From Paenibacillus sp. 32352 (GTDB lineage Bacteria > Bacillota > Bacilli > Paenibacillales > NBRC-103111), in assembly GCF_002042965.1 (NCBI RefSeq), contig NZ_MZNT01000015.1:176058-240057 (forward strand): a stretch of DNA of 64,000 nucleotides, read 5' to 3'. Made by a program: the position numbers and the translations under genes. The notes beneath the pieces are model-generated. The model ran no database searches and was not told the DNA's origin. It was given only the letters and a program-made list of their open reading frames with translations. Positions within the stretch are counted from its first letter, which is position 1. Every line of letters begins with the position of its first letter. Shown here one piece after another: positions 9,614 through 18,044 of the stretch.

Positions 9614-9920
9614 CTACTTCAACGCTTTGGCCAGCGTCTCCAGAACTTTCTCCCGTTGAAACGGCTTGACGATAAAATCCGCGGCTCCTGACGTAATCGC
9701 ATCGACAACCCGATCTTTTTGCCCCATTGCGGAGCAAATGATGATTCCGGGGCATCGTAATATCCATCGTGACAAGTTCGGTTTTGTGCTGCCTGAAAAA
9801 TTGCACAGCCTCTTTTCCATTCTCCGCTTCCGCTACCACTTCATAGCCGTTATTCGTTATGATCTCTCTCAGCATCATTCTCATGAACGCCGTATCGTCC
9901 ACAATCATAATTTTGGCCAT
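9614..9920 (-). pseudogene. CheY-like response regulator with internal deletion
   Basis: The N-terminal part reads MAKIMIVDDTAFMRMMLREI through VTMDITMP in one frame (phospho-acceptor Asp within TMDITMP). The C-terminal part reads IIICSAMGQKDRVVDAITSG then ADFIVKPFQREKVLE in the next frame. Both match stand-alone CheY proteins closely. The 18 or so residues normally between them are missing: the remaining 307 bases are about 56 fewer than a 120-codon gene needs. A single deletion explains both the loss and the frame change. The gene cannot make a normal receiver domain. Confidence 0.85.
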
Positions 9921-10059
9921 GACAACCTCCGCTTGCCCATGCTCTCAAAGGCCTATGATTCCAAACCTATTATACTCGAAATTGGAACATATTTCATAGT
10001 CCGCCGTATTAAGAATCAGTTCATCGTATTTTTGTCGATATCATAATTATTCATCGACA

Positions 10060-10095
10060 AGAAGGGGCTGACCTCACCTGAGTCCAGCCCCTTCT
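10060..10095 (-). terminator. Inverted repeat after virB4, candidate terminator
   Basis: Arms AGAAGGGGCTG and CAGCCCCTTCT (10060-10070 with 10085-10095) lie 12 nt after the virB4 stop codon. The stem is strong but the T-tract on the minus strand is poor, so termination efficiency is uncertain. It may also mark the left boundary of the element. Confidence 0.5.
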
Positions 10096-10107
10096 GGCCA
10101 CTTCCTT

Positions 10108-12432
10108 CTATTCACCAGGCTTCGTCGTCATCAGGCGATACAGCTTCGTATGCCGCGGAAACTTGTCGGTAAACGGCACAAGGGAGCTGCCGACTTTCAT
10201 CAAGCCATTCCCGGCGTCAACATTGGTAATATAAGAGAGTTGCAGTTCCGAAATATTTAGCAGTTCGGCTAGCTCTTTCCGGTCGGTGCTGGCCTGATTC
10301 AGCATGACGATAAATTCACTGTTTGCCAGCATGGTGCGGGCCGTATGGCTTTGCAGTAAATCGTCCACATTTTGCGTAATGCCCGTACAAAAAGCGCCAT
10401 ACTTTCGGACGCGCTTCCAAAGCGTGAACAGAAAGTTGGCGCTGTATTCATGCTGGAACAAAAGATAGATTTCGTCGATAATGATAAACGTATTTTTGCC
10501 TTTTGCCCGGTTTTGCGTAATCCGATTCAGGATGCTGTCCAGGACGACCAGCATGCCGATCGGAAGAAGCTGTTTGCCCAGGTCGAGAATGTCGTAGCAG
10601 ATGAGCCGGTTATGGACATTGACATTGGTCGGTTTGGCGAACGTGTTCAGGCTGCCGGAAGTAAACAGTTCGATCGCCAGCGCAATGTCCTGCGCTTCCG
10701 GCTCCGATTGCTTGAGCAGTTCCGCGCGAAAGTCTTGAAGCGTCGGCGGCTGCCCCTTATAGTTGCTCTGCAAATACTTCCTGTACACGCTGGCGGTGCA
10801 GCGGTCAATAAGCGACTTTTCCTTGGCTCCCAACTGGTAACCGCCAATCAATTGCTCGCAAAGCGAGAGGACGAATTCCGATTTGAGAATAATCGGATTG
10901 GCTCCGTCGCCATACTGCCTGTTCATATCCATCGCATTGATATGGTTGGACGAAGTGGCGGATATATGAATCGTCTCGCCGCCCAATGCGTCCACCAGCG
11001 CGGAGTATTCCCGTTCCGGGTCGATCAGGATAATATCGTCGTCGCTGGCCAGCATCTGGTTGACGATTTCCCGTTTCGCGGTAAAGCTTTTGCCGGAACC
11101 GGATACGCCGAGGATAAAGCTGTTTCCGTTTAGTAATTGCTTGCGGTTGGCAATAATCATGTTTTTACTGATCACATTTTGTCCGTAGTAAATGCCGCCC
11201 GGATGCACGATTTCCTGCGCCCGGAACGGAATAAAGACAGCCGTGCTTTCCGTCGTTAACGTCCGCAAAGCGTGAACCTTCCGCAAGCCGTAGGGCAGCG
11301 CCGTATTCAAACCGTCCATTTGCTGGTAGGTCAGCGTGGAAAACTGGCACAAATGCTTGCGGGCGGTGGTGAGCAGCGCCTCCGTATCGCTGTCGAGCTG
11401 CTCCTTACTGTCCGCGATGTGGACCATCGTCAGCAGGCCGAACATCATCCGCTGGTCGCGGGTGGTCAGGTCGTTTAGAAATTCTTTGCTCTCTTTGCGT
11501 TGCTGCTCCATATCGTAAGGGACCACGGCGGAAAAATTGTTGTTCCGGTTTTGTCGCCTCTGCCAGTTGGTGATGTTCGTCTCCACGCCGAGCAAACGGC
11601 TCTCTACCTCGCGAACGGCCTCGTCGGTCGGAATCGGGATGATATCCAGCGACAACAGCAAATTCCGATTCAGATCGCAAAGCTCGGACACCATACTATC
11701 CTTTATATAGCTGGCGTATTCCCGCAGAAAGATGACGCGGCCAAAAAAGCTGCCCATCCGAAAATGATCCTTCTCAAACTCGAATGTATCTGGGCAAATG
11801 AAGTCCTTGAAATCATGCCCCTTGCGCATCGTTTCGGACAAGTGGAAACGAAAATCCGCTTCTTCGCCGATCCGAAAGAAATCATGGAAAATGCGCAGAC
11901 GGTCGGTTGCATCCAGTTCGATACATTTGGAACCGAGACGGGAAAAATGCGACATCAATTCGGTTCCGACCCTCGCGAAATATTGACGGGCTTCCTCCAC
12001 ATTTTTCTTAACCACAGAAATGGTAACGTACTTTTCCTGAATCGTGCCGTTCGCGCCGATGGCCTTTGCGAGCAACATCTCGTTGTACTCTTGCCGGTAC
12101 AAATCGAGAGGGTCCTCCCGAAGCGGAATCAGAATCGAGCTTTCAAAATCGGCCCGATTGAACCGCCGGTTATGGATTGTAATTTTCGTGGTCGCTCCGC
12201 TGTCAAAGGAATTGAGCAATTCGGAATAAGACAAAAACATCGCTTCCTTGTCCTCCCTGGACGCTACGGCATAGTTGATATCCTCGAATCGATACGATTT
12301 GGAAAATTTGTTGGCGACAAAAAAAATCCCGTCCGGCCAGAGGGCGCGAATCGGGATGACTTGCTGAACGCCTTTCGGGATGACAAATCGTTCCTTGTCC
12401 TGCTTAATGATGCGTCTGAGCGTTTTAATCAC
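10108..12432 (-). CDS. VirB4-like conjugation ATPase
   Basis: 774 residues, the size of Gram-positive VirB4/TraE-type ATPases that power DNA transfer through the type IV secretion channel at the membrane. Walker A GVSGSGKS is at about 442-449, Walker B NTFIIIDEIYLLF near 650, followed by the TQNVDDLLQS and ANSEFIVMLNQ motifs typical of the family. It is the last gene of the block Spo0E-like, small protein, PrgI, VirB4. Its start overlaps prgI by 8 nt. A terminator-like hairpin lies within its first 40 codons. Confidence 0.95.
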   Translation of the reverse strand: MIKTLRRIIKQDKERFVIPKGVQQVIPIRALWPDGIFFVANKFSKSYRFEDINYAVASREDKEAMFLSYSELLNSFDSGATTKITIHNRRFNRADFESSILIPLREDPLDLYRQEYNEMLLAKAIGANGTIQEKYVTISVVKKNVEEARQYFARVGTELMSHFSRLGSKCIELDATDRLRIFHDFFRIGEEADFRFHLSETMRKGHDFKDFICPDTFEFEKDHFRMGSFFGRVIFLREYASYIKDSMVSELCDLNRNLLLSLDIIPIPTDEAVREVESRLLGVETNITNWQRRQNRNNNFSAVVPYDMEQQRKESKEFLNDLTTRDQRMMFGLLTMVHIADSKEQLDSDTEALLTTARKHLCQFSTLTYQQMDGLNTALPYGLRKVHALRTLTTESTAVFIPFRAQEIVHPGGIYYGQNVISKNMIIANRKQLLNGNSFILGVSGSGKSFTAKREIVNQMLASDDDIILIDPEREYSALVDALGGETIHISATSSNHINAMDMNRQYGDGANPIILKSEFVLSLCEQLIGGYQLGAKEKSLIDRCTASVYRKYLQSNYKGQPPTLQDFRAELLKQSEPEAQDIALAIELFTSGSLNTFAKPTNVNVHNRLICYDILDLGKQLLPIGMLVVLDSILNRITQNRAKGKNTFIIIDEIYLLFQHEYSANFLFTLWKRVRKYGAFCTGITQNVDDLLQSHTARTMLANSEFIVMLNQASTDRKELAELLNISELQLSYITNVDAGNGLMKVGSSLVPFTDKFPRHTKLYRLMTTKPGE
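12320..12357 (-). promoter_or_regulatory. Terminator-like hairpin inside the start of virB4
   Basis: On the coding strand, ATCCCG (12352-12357) pairs with CGGGAT (12327-12332) across a GGCC-containing loop and is followed by a run of T residues. The structure lies about 75 nt after the start codon and could attenuate virB4 transcription. Confidence 0.45.
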
Positions 12433-12790
12433 GGCGCATCATCCTTTCCTGCTCATGATGCTGCATGCTCTTTTTCAGCGCTTCAACGTAGATGTTGGTC
12501 GAATAGAAGACGAATCGCCTTGGCAACAGAAATTCCGATTTCACATACGCCCAAAGCAACTGCTCGGCCGTCATGCCGTGATAGTTGATGAAACCCAAGG
12601 CTGTGCAAGGCGCTGCCCCCAAAATGCACATCCAACTGAGCGTTTCCAAACCAAAGCGGCCGCGCAGTCCAAAATAAAGTCCGATCGCCACGCCGACAGC
12701 CAGTACAGAAAAAAAGAACTGCCGCAAAGACAGTCCAAAGAATAAGCTTTCGGTATAATCCCGGATTTCCCGGTTGATTTTCACTTCCAT
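12425..12790 (-). CDS. PrgI-family (VirB3-like) membrane protein
   Basis: 121 residues from the ATG at 12790, chosen because GGGAGGA lies 8 nt upstream; the frame also contains an earlier ATG that overlaps this ribosome binding site. It begins EVKINREIRDYTESLFFGLS, which is the PrgI signature, and has two membrane segments (about residues 24-45 and 54-72). PrgI proteins always neighbour VirB4 in Gram-positive conjugation systems and serve as the VirB3 counterpart in the inner channel complex. That gene order is kept here. Confidence 0.88.
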   Translation of the reverse strand: MEVKINREIRDYTESLFFGLSLRQFFFSVLAVGVAIGLYFGLRGRFGLETLSWMCILGAAPCTALGFINYHGMTAEQLLWAYVKSEFLLPRRFVFYSTNIYVEALKKSMQHHEQERMMRRD

Positions 12791-12824
12791 TTGAAATCCT
12801 CCCATAAACGATGCTCACTATGGT

Positions 12825-13181
12825 CTACAACTCGCCCTCAGCTTCCGTTTGAACCGATGTCGGCTCTGTCTTTTTTGATCTTGCCAACAACTCATCGCCG
12901 GATGGAAGGGGATCGGCCAATAGCGCAAATACAAGCTGAGCGCCGTCTCGCATGCCTTGCAAATATATCCATTCATTCATGATCGCCTGCTTAAAATGAA
13001 GCTTATCCTCCCATTCCGTATACTCCGGCATGCGTCCAATGTCCATACCAGCGAACAAAACTTGAAATGCCTTGCTTTCTTCAGCACGAAAACGGCTCAG
13101 ATCAGGATGATATTCAATTCGAGCAGAAACATCATCCAATCGGCTTTGAATAGCTTGCCGAAACCACGCTGGAAATTCCAT
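12825..13181 (-). CDS. Small acidic protein, paralogue of the gene at 27232
   Basis: 118 residues with no membrane segment. The C-terminal motif EWIYLQGMRDGAQLVFALL matches EWVYFAGIRDGMQLLRKF in the protein at 27232..27510; both also share an N-terminal [EA]W[LF]R.A segment and an internal WED. The pattern resembles small DUF6809-type proteins of Firmicute mobile elements, a name given from memory. GGGAGG lies 8 nt before the ATG. It sits in the virB4 operon between the Spo0E-like and prgI genes. The function is unknown. Confidence 0.7.
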   Translation of the reverse strand: MEFPAWFRQAIQSRLDDVSARIEYHPDLSRFRAEESKAFQVLFAGMDIGRMPEYTEWEDKLHFKQAIMNEWIYLQGMRDGAQLVFALLADPLPSGDELLARSKKTEPTSVQTEAEGEL

Positions 13182-13207
13182 CGCCTTCTTCCTCCCATGT
13201 GCCCCTT

Positions 13208-13393
13208 TTACCGTACCCGCTGCTTTCGCTGAACTTTCAGGTCATAATAGCGAGCCACTAGCTGATCGACCTTTTGACTCTGTTCCTGAAACGCTTGGCT
13301 GTCGGATAAAGAAATCGATTGTTCCATTAACTTTTCCCCAAACGTATTCAGCTTTCCTCGCTCCTCCTCCAGTTCTCTTAACAAATCGTCCAT
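13208..13393 (-). CDS. Spo0E-like aspartyl-phosphate phosphatase
   Basis: A 61-residue, highly charged helical protein. Its N-terminal helix LLRELEEERGKLNTFGEKL and the C-terminal SQKVDQLVARYYDL fit the Spo0E family, whose members carry an S-x-x-x-D core (SQELD) in a two-helix hairpin and dephosphorylate Spo0A to delay sporulation. GGGAGG precedes the ATG. It is the first gene of the minus-strand block that ends with virB4. A transfer-linked inhibitor of host sporulation would make sense, but the assignment rests on a short motif. Confidence 0.6.
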   Translation of the reverse strand: MDDLLRELEEERGKLNTFGEKLMEQSISLSDSQAFQEQSQKVDQLVARYYDLKVQRKQRVR

Positions 13394-13503
13394 TCATACA
13401 TCCTCCCGTTCTTCCCTGTGAGGGCAGCTATTTATGAAAAATTTATGGTGTATGTTAAAAAACTACTTTTATCGTAATTTCAAACCTCATTTATGTCAAT
13501 TGT

Positions 13504-13526
13504 ATACTCCTCCATAATAGGAGTTA
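13504..13526. promoter_or_regulatory. Inverted repeat between spo0E-like and XRE genes, candidate operator
   Basis: ACTCCT (13506-13511) and AGGAGT (13519-13524) form an inverted repeat with a 7-nt spacer in the divergent intergenic region, next to a TATAAA-like sequence. Position and symmetry fit an operator for the XRE regulator that starts at 13560 and could control both directions. Confidence 0.4.
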
Positions 13527-13559
13527 TAAATTCTTAACCCAATGGATATAGGTGATAAA

Positions 13560-13898
13560 ATGATGGGTGTTTACGATAAAAAGAAGGTGGGGCAACGCAT
13601 TCGGAAGCAACGAGAGGCTTTGGAAATTTCTCGTGAGCAATTGGCTGAACGGATTGGACGAGTCCCGAGATTCTGTGCCGACATTGAACGAGGTAAAGCC
13701 GGTATGTCCATTGAAACCATGCTCAACATCTGCAATTTGCTCAAACTTTCTCCTAACGAACTGCTCTTGGAGCATGAAGCAAAGGTTACGCCGAGCGATG
13801 AAACGGAATTGATTGTAGCCGCCCTTCGTCATTGTACAGAGAAACAACGCAAGGACGCATTGGCTCTTTTAAGGCTGTTTCTTACCGCAATTCGTTAA
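13560..13898 (+). CDS. XRE-family transcriptional regulator
   Basis: 112 residues from the ATG at 13560, chosen because AGGTG lies 5 nt upstream; an ATG 18 nt earlier has no ribosome binding site. The N-terminal half is a helix-turn-helix domain (VGQRIRKQREALEISREQLA ERIGRVPRFCADIERGKAG, shown in two parts) with the IERGK signature. The C-terminal part is helical and may dimerise. It is one of very few plus-strand genes in the element and lies between the virB6 and virB4 blocks, convergent with virB6 and divergent from the spo0E-virB4 genes. It is a good candidate for a transfer-gene repressor. Confidence 0.85.
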   Translation: MMGVYDKKKVGQRIRKQREALEISREQLAERIGRVPRFCADIERGKAGMSIETMLNICNLLKLSPNELLLEHEAKVTPSDETELIVAALRHCTEKQRKDALALLRLFLTAIR

Positions 13899-13931
13899 TG
13901 CAAGACTCAATCTCAGCAACGGAAGCGCGTT

Positions 13932-14771
13932 TCACAGCCCCATCATCTCCCTCACCACCCGGTCCGCCATTTTGACCGTCCCCACAAGCACCAGCATGTT
14001 GAAAATCAACTCGCCAATGTACGTCCACACCATCGTAACCGCTCCTGCGCCTTCATCGACCGCCGGGGGAGCGGAGGCAAAGGCAGAGTAGATGATACAA
14101 GCGAGTACGATAATCGCTCCCTCCAGACAAGCAGCCGCATACCCTTTGAGAAACGATTTGCCGATATTTTGGCTTGGCTCCCCGGCAAAGGCGGAAAGCG
14201 GAACGGGAGCGATGGCTGTATATAAGTAGATGCGAAAAAACCGTCCGTACACCGAGAGGATCATCACAAAAGACAACACCGTGATGAACAGACTGCCCAG
14301 AAGGGAGACGACCCACAGCGGAATGCTTTGCCAAAAGCCAACATCTTCAATCGCTTTGGCAATGGTGTTCGGCAAGGTCATGGCCTCCGTCTTTCCGAAC
14401 CCGGAACGTCCCATCATCGTGGAGATGATTCCCTGAACAATGGTAAACAGCGCCATCATGATCTCCAGCCCGTAGGTGACGACCGCTTTGGCCAGGACGA
14501 ACCGGATAAACAGCTTGACGGCCATCTCCGGCTTTTTCATTTCGGCAAAACTGCCGGTCGTCTTCACCACGCCAATCACAAAAAACAAGACTAGCAGCGC
14601 CAATCCCGTCGCCTGCAACGCGCCATGAATGTCGGTAATGACGCGCCAAACGCCGCCGCCCTTGAAGTCGGCCGGCGACTCGGTGACAAGCTGCCAGATT
14701 TCGTTCATTTTCTCGTTCCACGTATCGAGCGCATGTTCGAGATTGTCAATAATCCAACTGTTTTTGGCCAT
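13932..14771 (-). CDS. VirB6/TrbL-like membrane channel protein
   Basis: 279 residues with about six membrane segments and large hydrophobic stretches. The central motif SVYGRFFRIYLYTAIAPVPL, followed by SQNIGKSFLKGYAAACLEGA, is characteristic of the CD0411/TrbL-type membrane subunit of Gram-positive conjugation machines. Its position after VirD4 and the VirB2-like peptide agrees. AAAGGGGTG precedes the ATG. It would form part of the DNA channel in the cell membrane. Confidence 0.88.
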   Translation of the reverse strand: MAKNSWIIDNLEHALDTWNEKMNEIWQLVTESPADFKGGGVWRVITDIHGALQATGLALLVLFFVIGVVKTTGSFAEMKKPEMAVKLFIRFVLAKAVVTYGLEIMMALFTIVQGIISTMMGRSGFGKTEAMTLPNTIAKAIEDVGFWQSIPLWVVSLLGSLFITVLSFVMILSVYGRFFRIYLYTAIAPVPLSAFAGEPSQNIGKSFLKGYAAACLEGAIIVLACIIYSAFASAPPAVDEGAGAVTMVWTYIGELIFNMLVLVGTVKMADRVVREMMGL

Positions 14772-14837
14772 ATTCTCACCCCTTTCTGTAAACGGGGAAC
14801 AGACAAACTGTCCGTTCCCCTCATTTGCGACTCCTGT

Positions 14838-15137
14838 TTATCCGGCAATCAGGGTAAGAATTTCCTTCGTGAAGGTGATGATAATCCCGCCGGCGAGCGT
14901 CAGGAACCCGTTCGCCCGCTGGGAAGGGTCATGAGACTTGAGCGACAATCCGATCTGGACAATGCCGAAGCCGAGGATGATCATGCCGATGGCCCGTATT
15001 AAGCCGAATATGAAAGTGGACAAATTATTGACCGTCGTCATCGGATCGCCCTCGGCATAAGCGGTGGAGACGAATACAGTTCCCGTTAAGACCAGCATGA
15101 TGTACAGCGCCAGCAGCCGTTTCCCTTTGATTTTCAA
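14838..15137 (-). CDS. VirB2/Maff2-like small membrane protein
   Basis: 99 residues: a signal peptide with cleavage likely after STAYA, then two hydrophobic segments separated by a short polar loop (SLKSHDPSQRANGF). This is the layout of VirB2-like and Maff2 proteins of conjugation systems. The start codon is TTG. The gene lies 6 nt after virD4 and before virB6, the usual place of this component. It may be the pilin-like subunit of the transfer channel. Confidence 0.75.
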   Translation of the reverse strand: MKIKGKRLLALYIMLVLTGTVFVSTAYAEGDPMTTVNNLSTFIFGLIRAIGMIILGFGIVQIGLSLKSHDPSQRANGFLTLAGGIIITFTKEILTLIAG

Positions 15138-15143
15138 ATTCCA

Positions 15144-16913
15144 TCAATCCCTTCGTAAAAATAGCGACTCCATATCTTCTTCCGACAGAAGCTCATACTC
15201 TCCGTTTTCATGAAGCAACACCTTTCGCCAATCCAAAGCGTGTTCCGTGCCGCCATGCTGGAAGGGAGGACCTTTGCCGTCCGTCGTGAGCGCGACATGG
15301 GGATGCCTGAGCAAATCGTATTTGTCGTCTTGAACAGGACGCTCGCCGCGAATAAAAAGCAGGGAATAGCGGTTATCGAGAAGACGCACCTCATCGGGCG
15401 TCAGCAAGTCTCGGCCGGACAACTGATAGTTGATCGAATAACTGCCGCTGCGGCCCTTGCTTCGACCATATGTGTTCGTGTCGATCGTTTCCTTGCCCAG
15501 CAGCTCCGAGACGTATTTGTGGGTGGATTGTTCATTGCCGCCAAGGTACAAAAACACATCGCAGTTCCCCACGATCGATTCCCACGACTCCTTATACAGC
15601 GCTTTGAGCTGCGCCAAATTTTGCAGGATGATGGAAACCGAAATCTCGCGGCTGCGCATGGTGGAGAGAAGCTTGTCGAATTCATCGGGCAAGGCGACGT
15701 TGGCAAATTCGTCCATCACAAAATGCACGTGTACCGGCAAGCGTCCGCTGTGACGGTAATCGGCCTCGTACATCAGGCATTGGAAAAGCTGGGTGTAGAG
15801 CATTCCGACGATGAAGTTGAAACTGCTGTCGTTGTCAGGAATGACGGCAAACAGGGCCGTCTTCTTTTCTCCCATAACAGCCAATTCCATTTCATCGACC
15901 AGGCTCATCCCGGCGATCGTATGCAAGTTGAACTTCTCCAGCCGAACGCCAAGGCCGATCAAAATCGATTTGGCCGTTTTGCCTGCCGCCAGCTTGAAGA
16001 TGTTGTACTGTTTGACCGCCAAATGCTCCGGGTCGCGCATGGCCAGCCGTTCAAACAACTCGTCCAGCGGACTTTGGTAGGTTTCGTCTTCTTCCCGCAC
16101 CTCGGCGGCGGCGATCATTTCCATCACCATCGGAAAATTCTGTTCCTCCGGCGGCGCTTCATAGAGCAAATACAAAACGAGCGCCTCCAGCAACGCCGTT
16201 TCGGACCGTTCCCAGAACGGGTCGTTCGTGTTGCTGCCCTTCGGCGTCGTATTGCGAATCAGGTTGGTGACCAGCTTCAGCACATCCTTGTCGTCCTTCA
16301 AATAGGCGAAAGGGTTGTAGCCGTGGGAACGATGCGGATTGATCAGGTCGAGCACTTTGATGTCATATCCTTTGGATTTAAGCAGATGGCCGGTATCCCG
16401 CAAGATTTCGCCTTTCGGGTCGAGAACGACGAACGATGTGTTCGCTTGCATGACGTTCGGTTTTGCATAAAACCTTGTTTTGCCGGAGCCGGAACCGCCT
16501 ACGACAAGCACATTCACATTCCGGCGATGCTTGCGGCCGTCGAGTCCGATGCAAACCTGCTTTGTTAAAATTTTGTTTTGCTCCGGCTGCTTGCTTCGAT
16601 ATTTGGCGCATATGGTTTTCGCCCGGCCCCAACGGGCGCTGCCGTGCTCCTCCCGTCGTCGATAGTTTCGCGGGGAGGCCAAGTAAATACAGACGCCGAG
16701 TCCATAGGCCAGCGTAAAAATGAATAGGCAGCGCGGCGTATCGTCTACCCACTGAATGTCGAACGGTTGGTTGATCGCCGCGCTGAGATGCTTCACCATC
16801 GCCGGAAGCCCGCTGGAAAGAGAAGGGGCGGTGAGCAAAGCCGTCCAAACGACAGGAATGAAAAAAACCGCAAAGAGTATCAAATGATTCCTTGCGGTTT
16901 CAACGCGCCTCAT
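15144..16913 (-). CDS. VirD4/TraG-type coupling protein
   Basis: 589 residues from the ATG at 16913, chosen because GGAG lies 5 nt upstream and the gene then overlaps the preceding small gene by only 14 nt. Two N-terminal membrane segments precede the ATPase domain. Walker A is GGSGSGKTRF (about 139-148). Walker B is HFVMDEFANVALPDEFDKLL, followed by ILQNLAQLKALYKESW and the GRDLLTPDEVRLL motif of TraG proteins. It brings the relaxase-DNA complex to the secretion channel. Confidence 0.95.
   Translation of the reverse strand: MRRVETARNHLILFAVFFIPVVWTALLTAPSLSSGLPAMVKHLSAAINQPFDIQWVDDTPRCLFIFTLAYGLGVCIYLASPRNYRRREEHGSARWGRAKTICAKYRSKQPEQNKILTKQVCIGLDGRKHRRNVNVLVVGGSGSGKTRFYAKPNVMQANTSFVVLDPKGEILRDTGHLLKSKGYDIKVLDLINPHRSHGYNPFAYLKDDKDVLKLVTNLIRNTTPKGSNTNDPFWERSETALLEALVLYLLYEAPPEEQNFPMVMEMIAAAEVREEDETYQSPLDELFERLAMRDPEHLAVKQYNIFKLAAGKTAKSILIGLGVRLEKFNLHTIAGMSLVDEMELAVMGEKKTALFAVIPDNDSSFNFIVGMLYTQLFQCLMYEADYRHSGRLPVHVHFVMDEFANVALPDEFDKLLSTMRSREISVSIILQNLAQLKALYKESWESIVGNCDVFLYLGGNEQSTHKYVSELLGKETIDTNTYGRSKGRSGSYSINYQLSGRDLLTPDEVRLLDNRYSLLFIRGERPVQDDKYDLLRHPHVALTTDGKGPPFQHGGTEHALDWRKVLLHENGEYELLSEEDMESLFLRRD
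16861..16900 (-). promoter_or_regulatory. Terminator-like hairpin inside the start of virD4
   Basis: AACCGCAA (16892-16899, read on the minus strand) pairs with TTGCGGTT (16866-16873) and is followed by seven T residues. It begins 13 nt after the virD4 start and coincides with the stop codon of the small upstream gene. It could terminate or attenuate transcription entering virD4. Confidence 0.5.
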
Positions 16914-17091
16914 GATGGCTCCGTCGTTTATGTTTTTGATAAGGGGCGTCAATCGTTTTGAGCAACAGTTCATCGACGGCATCGGTGGGGCGCTTCTCGC
17001 CGATCAAATCGTTTCGCAGCGCATTCAGCGCATGCACCACAATGCCATGCTCGTAATGATTCAAACAGAGAATCCGTTCTTCCTCCTTCAC
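16900..17091 (-). CDS. Small conserved-type protein upstream of virD4
   Basis: 63 residues starting at a GTG with GGAGGG 7 nt upstream. It is soluble, with a helical centre (EHGIVVHALNALRNDLIGEK) and a basic tail. Small proteins of this kind are usual just before the coupling-protein gene in Firmicute conjugative elements. It overlaps virD4 by 14 nt, suggesting coupled translation. No function can be assigned. Confidence 0.65.
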   Translation of the reverse strand: MKEEERILCLNHYEHGIVVHALNALRNDLIGEKRPTDAVDELLLKTIDAPYQKHKRRSHHEAR

Positions 17092-17138
17092 AAGCGCTCC
17101 CTCCTGAACAAAAATTGAGCAAGTCCCGCGCAGCGCTC

Positions 17139-18044
17139 CTATCTTGCTGGTTCTGTCCGATGATGCTGCCGTTGCTGCGCCAGCATCCGGTTCATCCTGC
17201 GGGCCATGTCATGCGCGGCATCCTTCATCACCGTCAGTTCGGCGCGAATGTGCTGCGGCTCCATATCCTTCAGCTTCTCCGGCACTCGATGAAAACGAAA
17301 AGAAGACGTGTCTACGCCGAACTGTTTGCAAAGCATGTAAGAGGCGCAGTAAGCATGGAAGGTATTTTCAGAACGGCTGTAAACTCCATCGCCGCGATCC
17401 AGTTCCGCATGCGCCAGCTCCTGCGCGAGCGCCCGAAAAATATCTCCCGCATCCATGCCGCGGCGGATGACAATATTCCGCATGTCCGGCTGATAGAGCG
17501 CATGCGTTTCCGGCGGCAGCGCATCGCCGATGACGATCGGAACAGGGGCGCGATCCATCAGCGCTTTGATGCGCATCCGGTCGTCCGGATTGGTCAGTTG
17601 CTCCCGCTTTGGGTTGGCCGTCGTTTGTGCGATGTCGAACATTTTTTTGAGGTTATAGCTGATGCCGGTGCTGCCGTCTTCCCTCCGGTACTCCTCGCCC
17701 GGCTCCAAAATGTAAAAGCCGGTTTCCTTGCGGCGAATAAAGACGCCTTGTTCCTTCCACGAATCGAAATCGCCGATGCGGGTCGCCTCCGGCCGCTGCA
17801 TGAGAATCAGAAGCGCATTGGATACGCTGTAACGGTCGAAACGGCTTTGCACATCCAGATACCGCTGAAATTCATCGCCGCTTTGCGAGATGGCGGTCGT
17901 GGCGGCATCAATCGTCTCGTAGGCCCATTGCCTGAGTTCCTGCTTTTTCTGTGCCCACGCTTCCTTGTCAAAAGGTTGCTCGGATGGATTCGCGGAAGAA
18001 TGGCCGGATGCTTCCTGCCGGAATAAATCGTCCAGATTGCTCAT
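17139..18044 (-). CDS. LtrC/ArdC-like protein with degenerate zincin site
   Basis: 301 residues. The N-terminal half (about residues 50-130: FQRYLDVQSRFDRYSVSNAL, then GFYILEPGEEYRREDGS) resembles the single-strand-DNA-binding ArdC/LtrC fold. The C-terminal half carries ALAQELAHAELDRG, which corresponds to the HExxH zinc site of the companion peptidase domain but has Gln in place of the first His. Related proteins are present in many Firmicute elements and are thought to protect or escort incoming single-stranded DNA. Its start overlaps the pcfB-like stop by 4 nt. Confidence 0.7.
   Translation of the reverse strand: MSNLDDLFRQEASGHSSANPSEQPFDKEAWAQKKQELRQWAYETIDAATTAISQSGDEFQRYLDVQSRFDRYSVSNALLILMQRPEATRIGDFDSWKEQGVFIRRKETGFYILEPGEEYRREDGSTGISYNLKKMFDIAQTTANPKREQLTNPDDRMRIKALMDRAPVPIVIGDALPPETHALYQPDMRNIVIRRGMDAGDIFRALAQELAHAELDRGDGVYSRSENTFHAYCASYMLCKQFGVDTSSFRFHRVPEKLKDMEPQHIRAELTVMKDAAHDMARRMNRMLAQQRQHHRTEPAR

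Noticed and set aside
11500..12588. 362-codon open frame opposite virB4 and prgI
   Set aside because: Antisense shadow; crosses the boundary of two real genes.
15210..16568. 452-codon open frame opposite virD4
   Set aside because: Antisense shadow of a gene with clear Walker motifs.
16913..16982. Upstream start extension of virD4
   Set aside because: The extension overlaps the small gene in another frame and has no Shine-Dalgarno; the ATG at 16913 has GGAG at good spacing.
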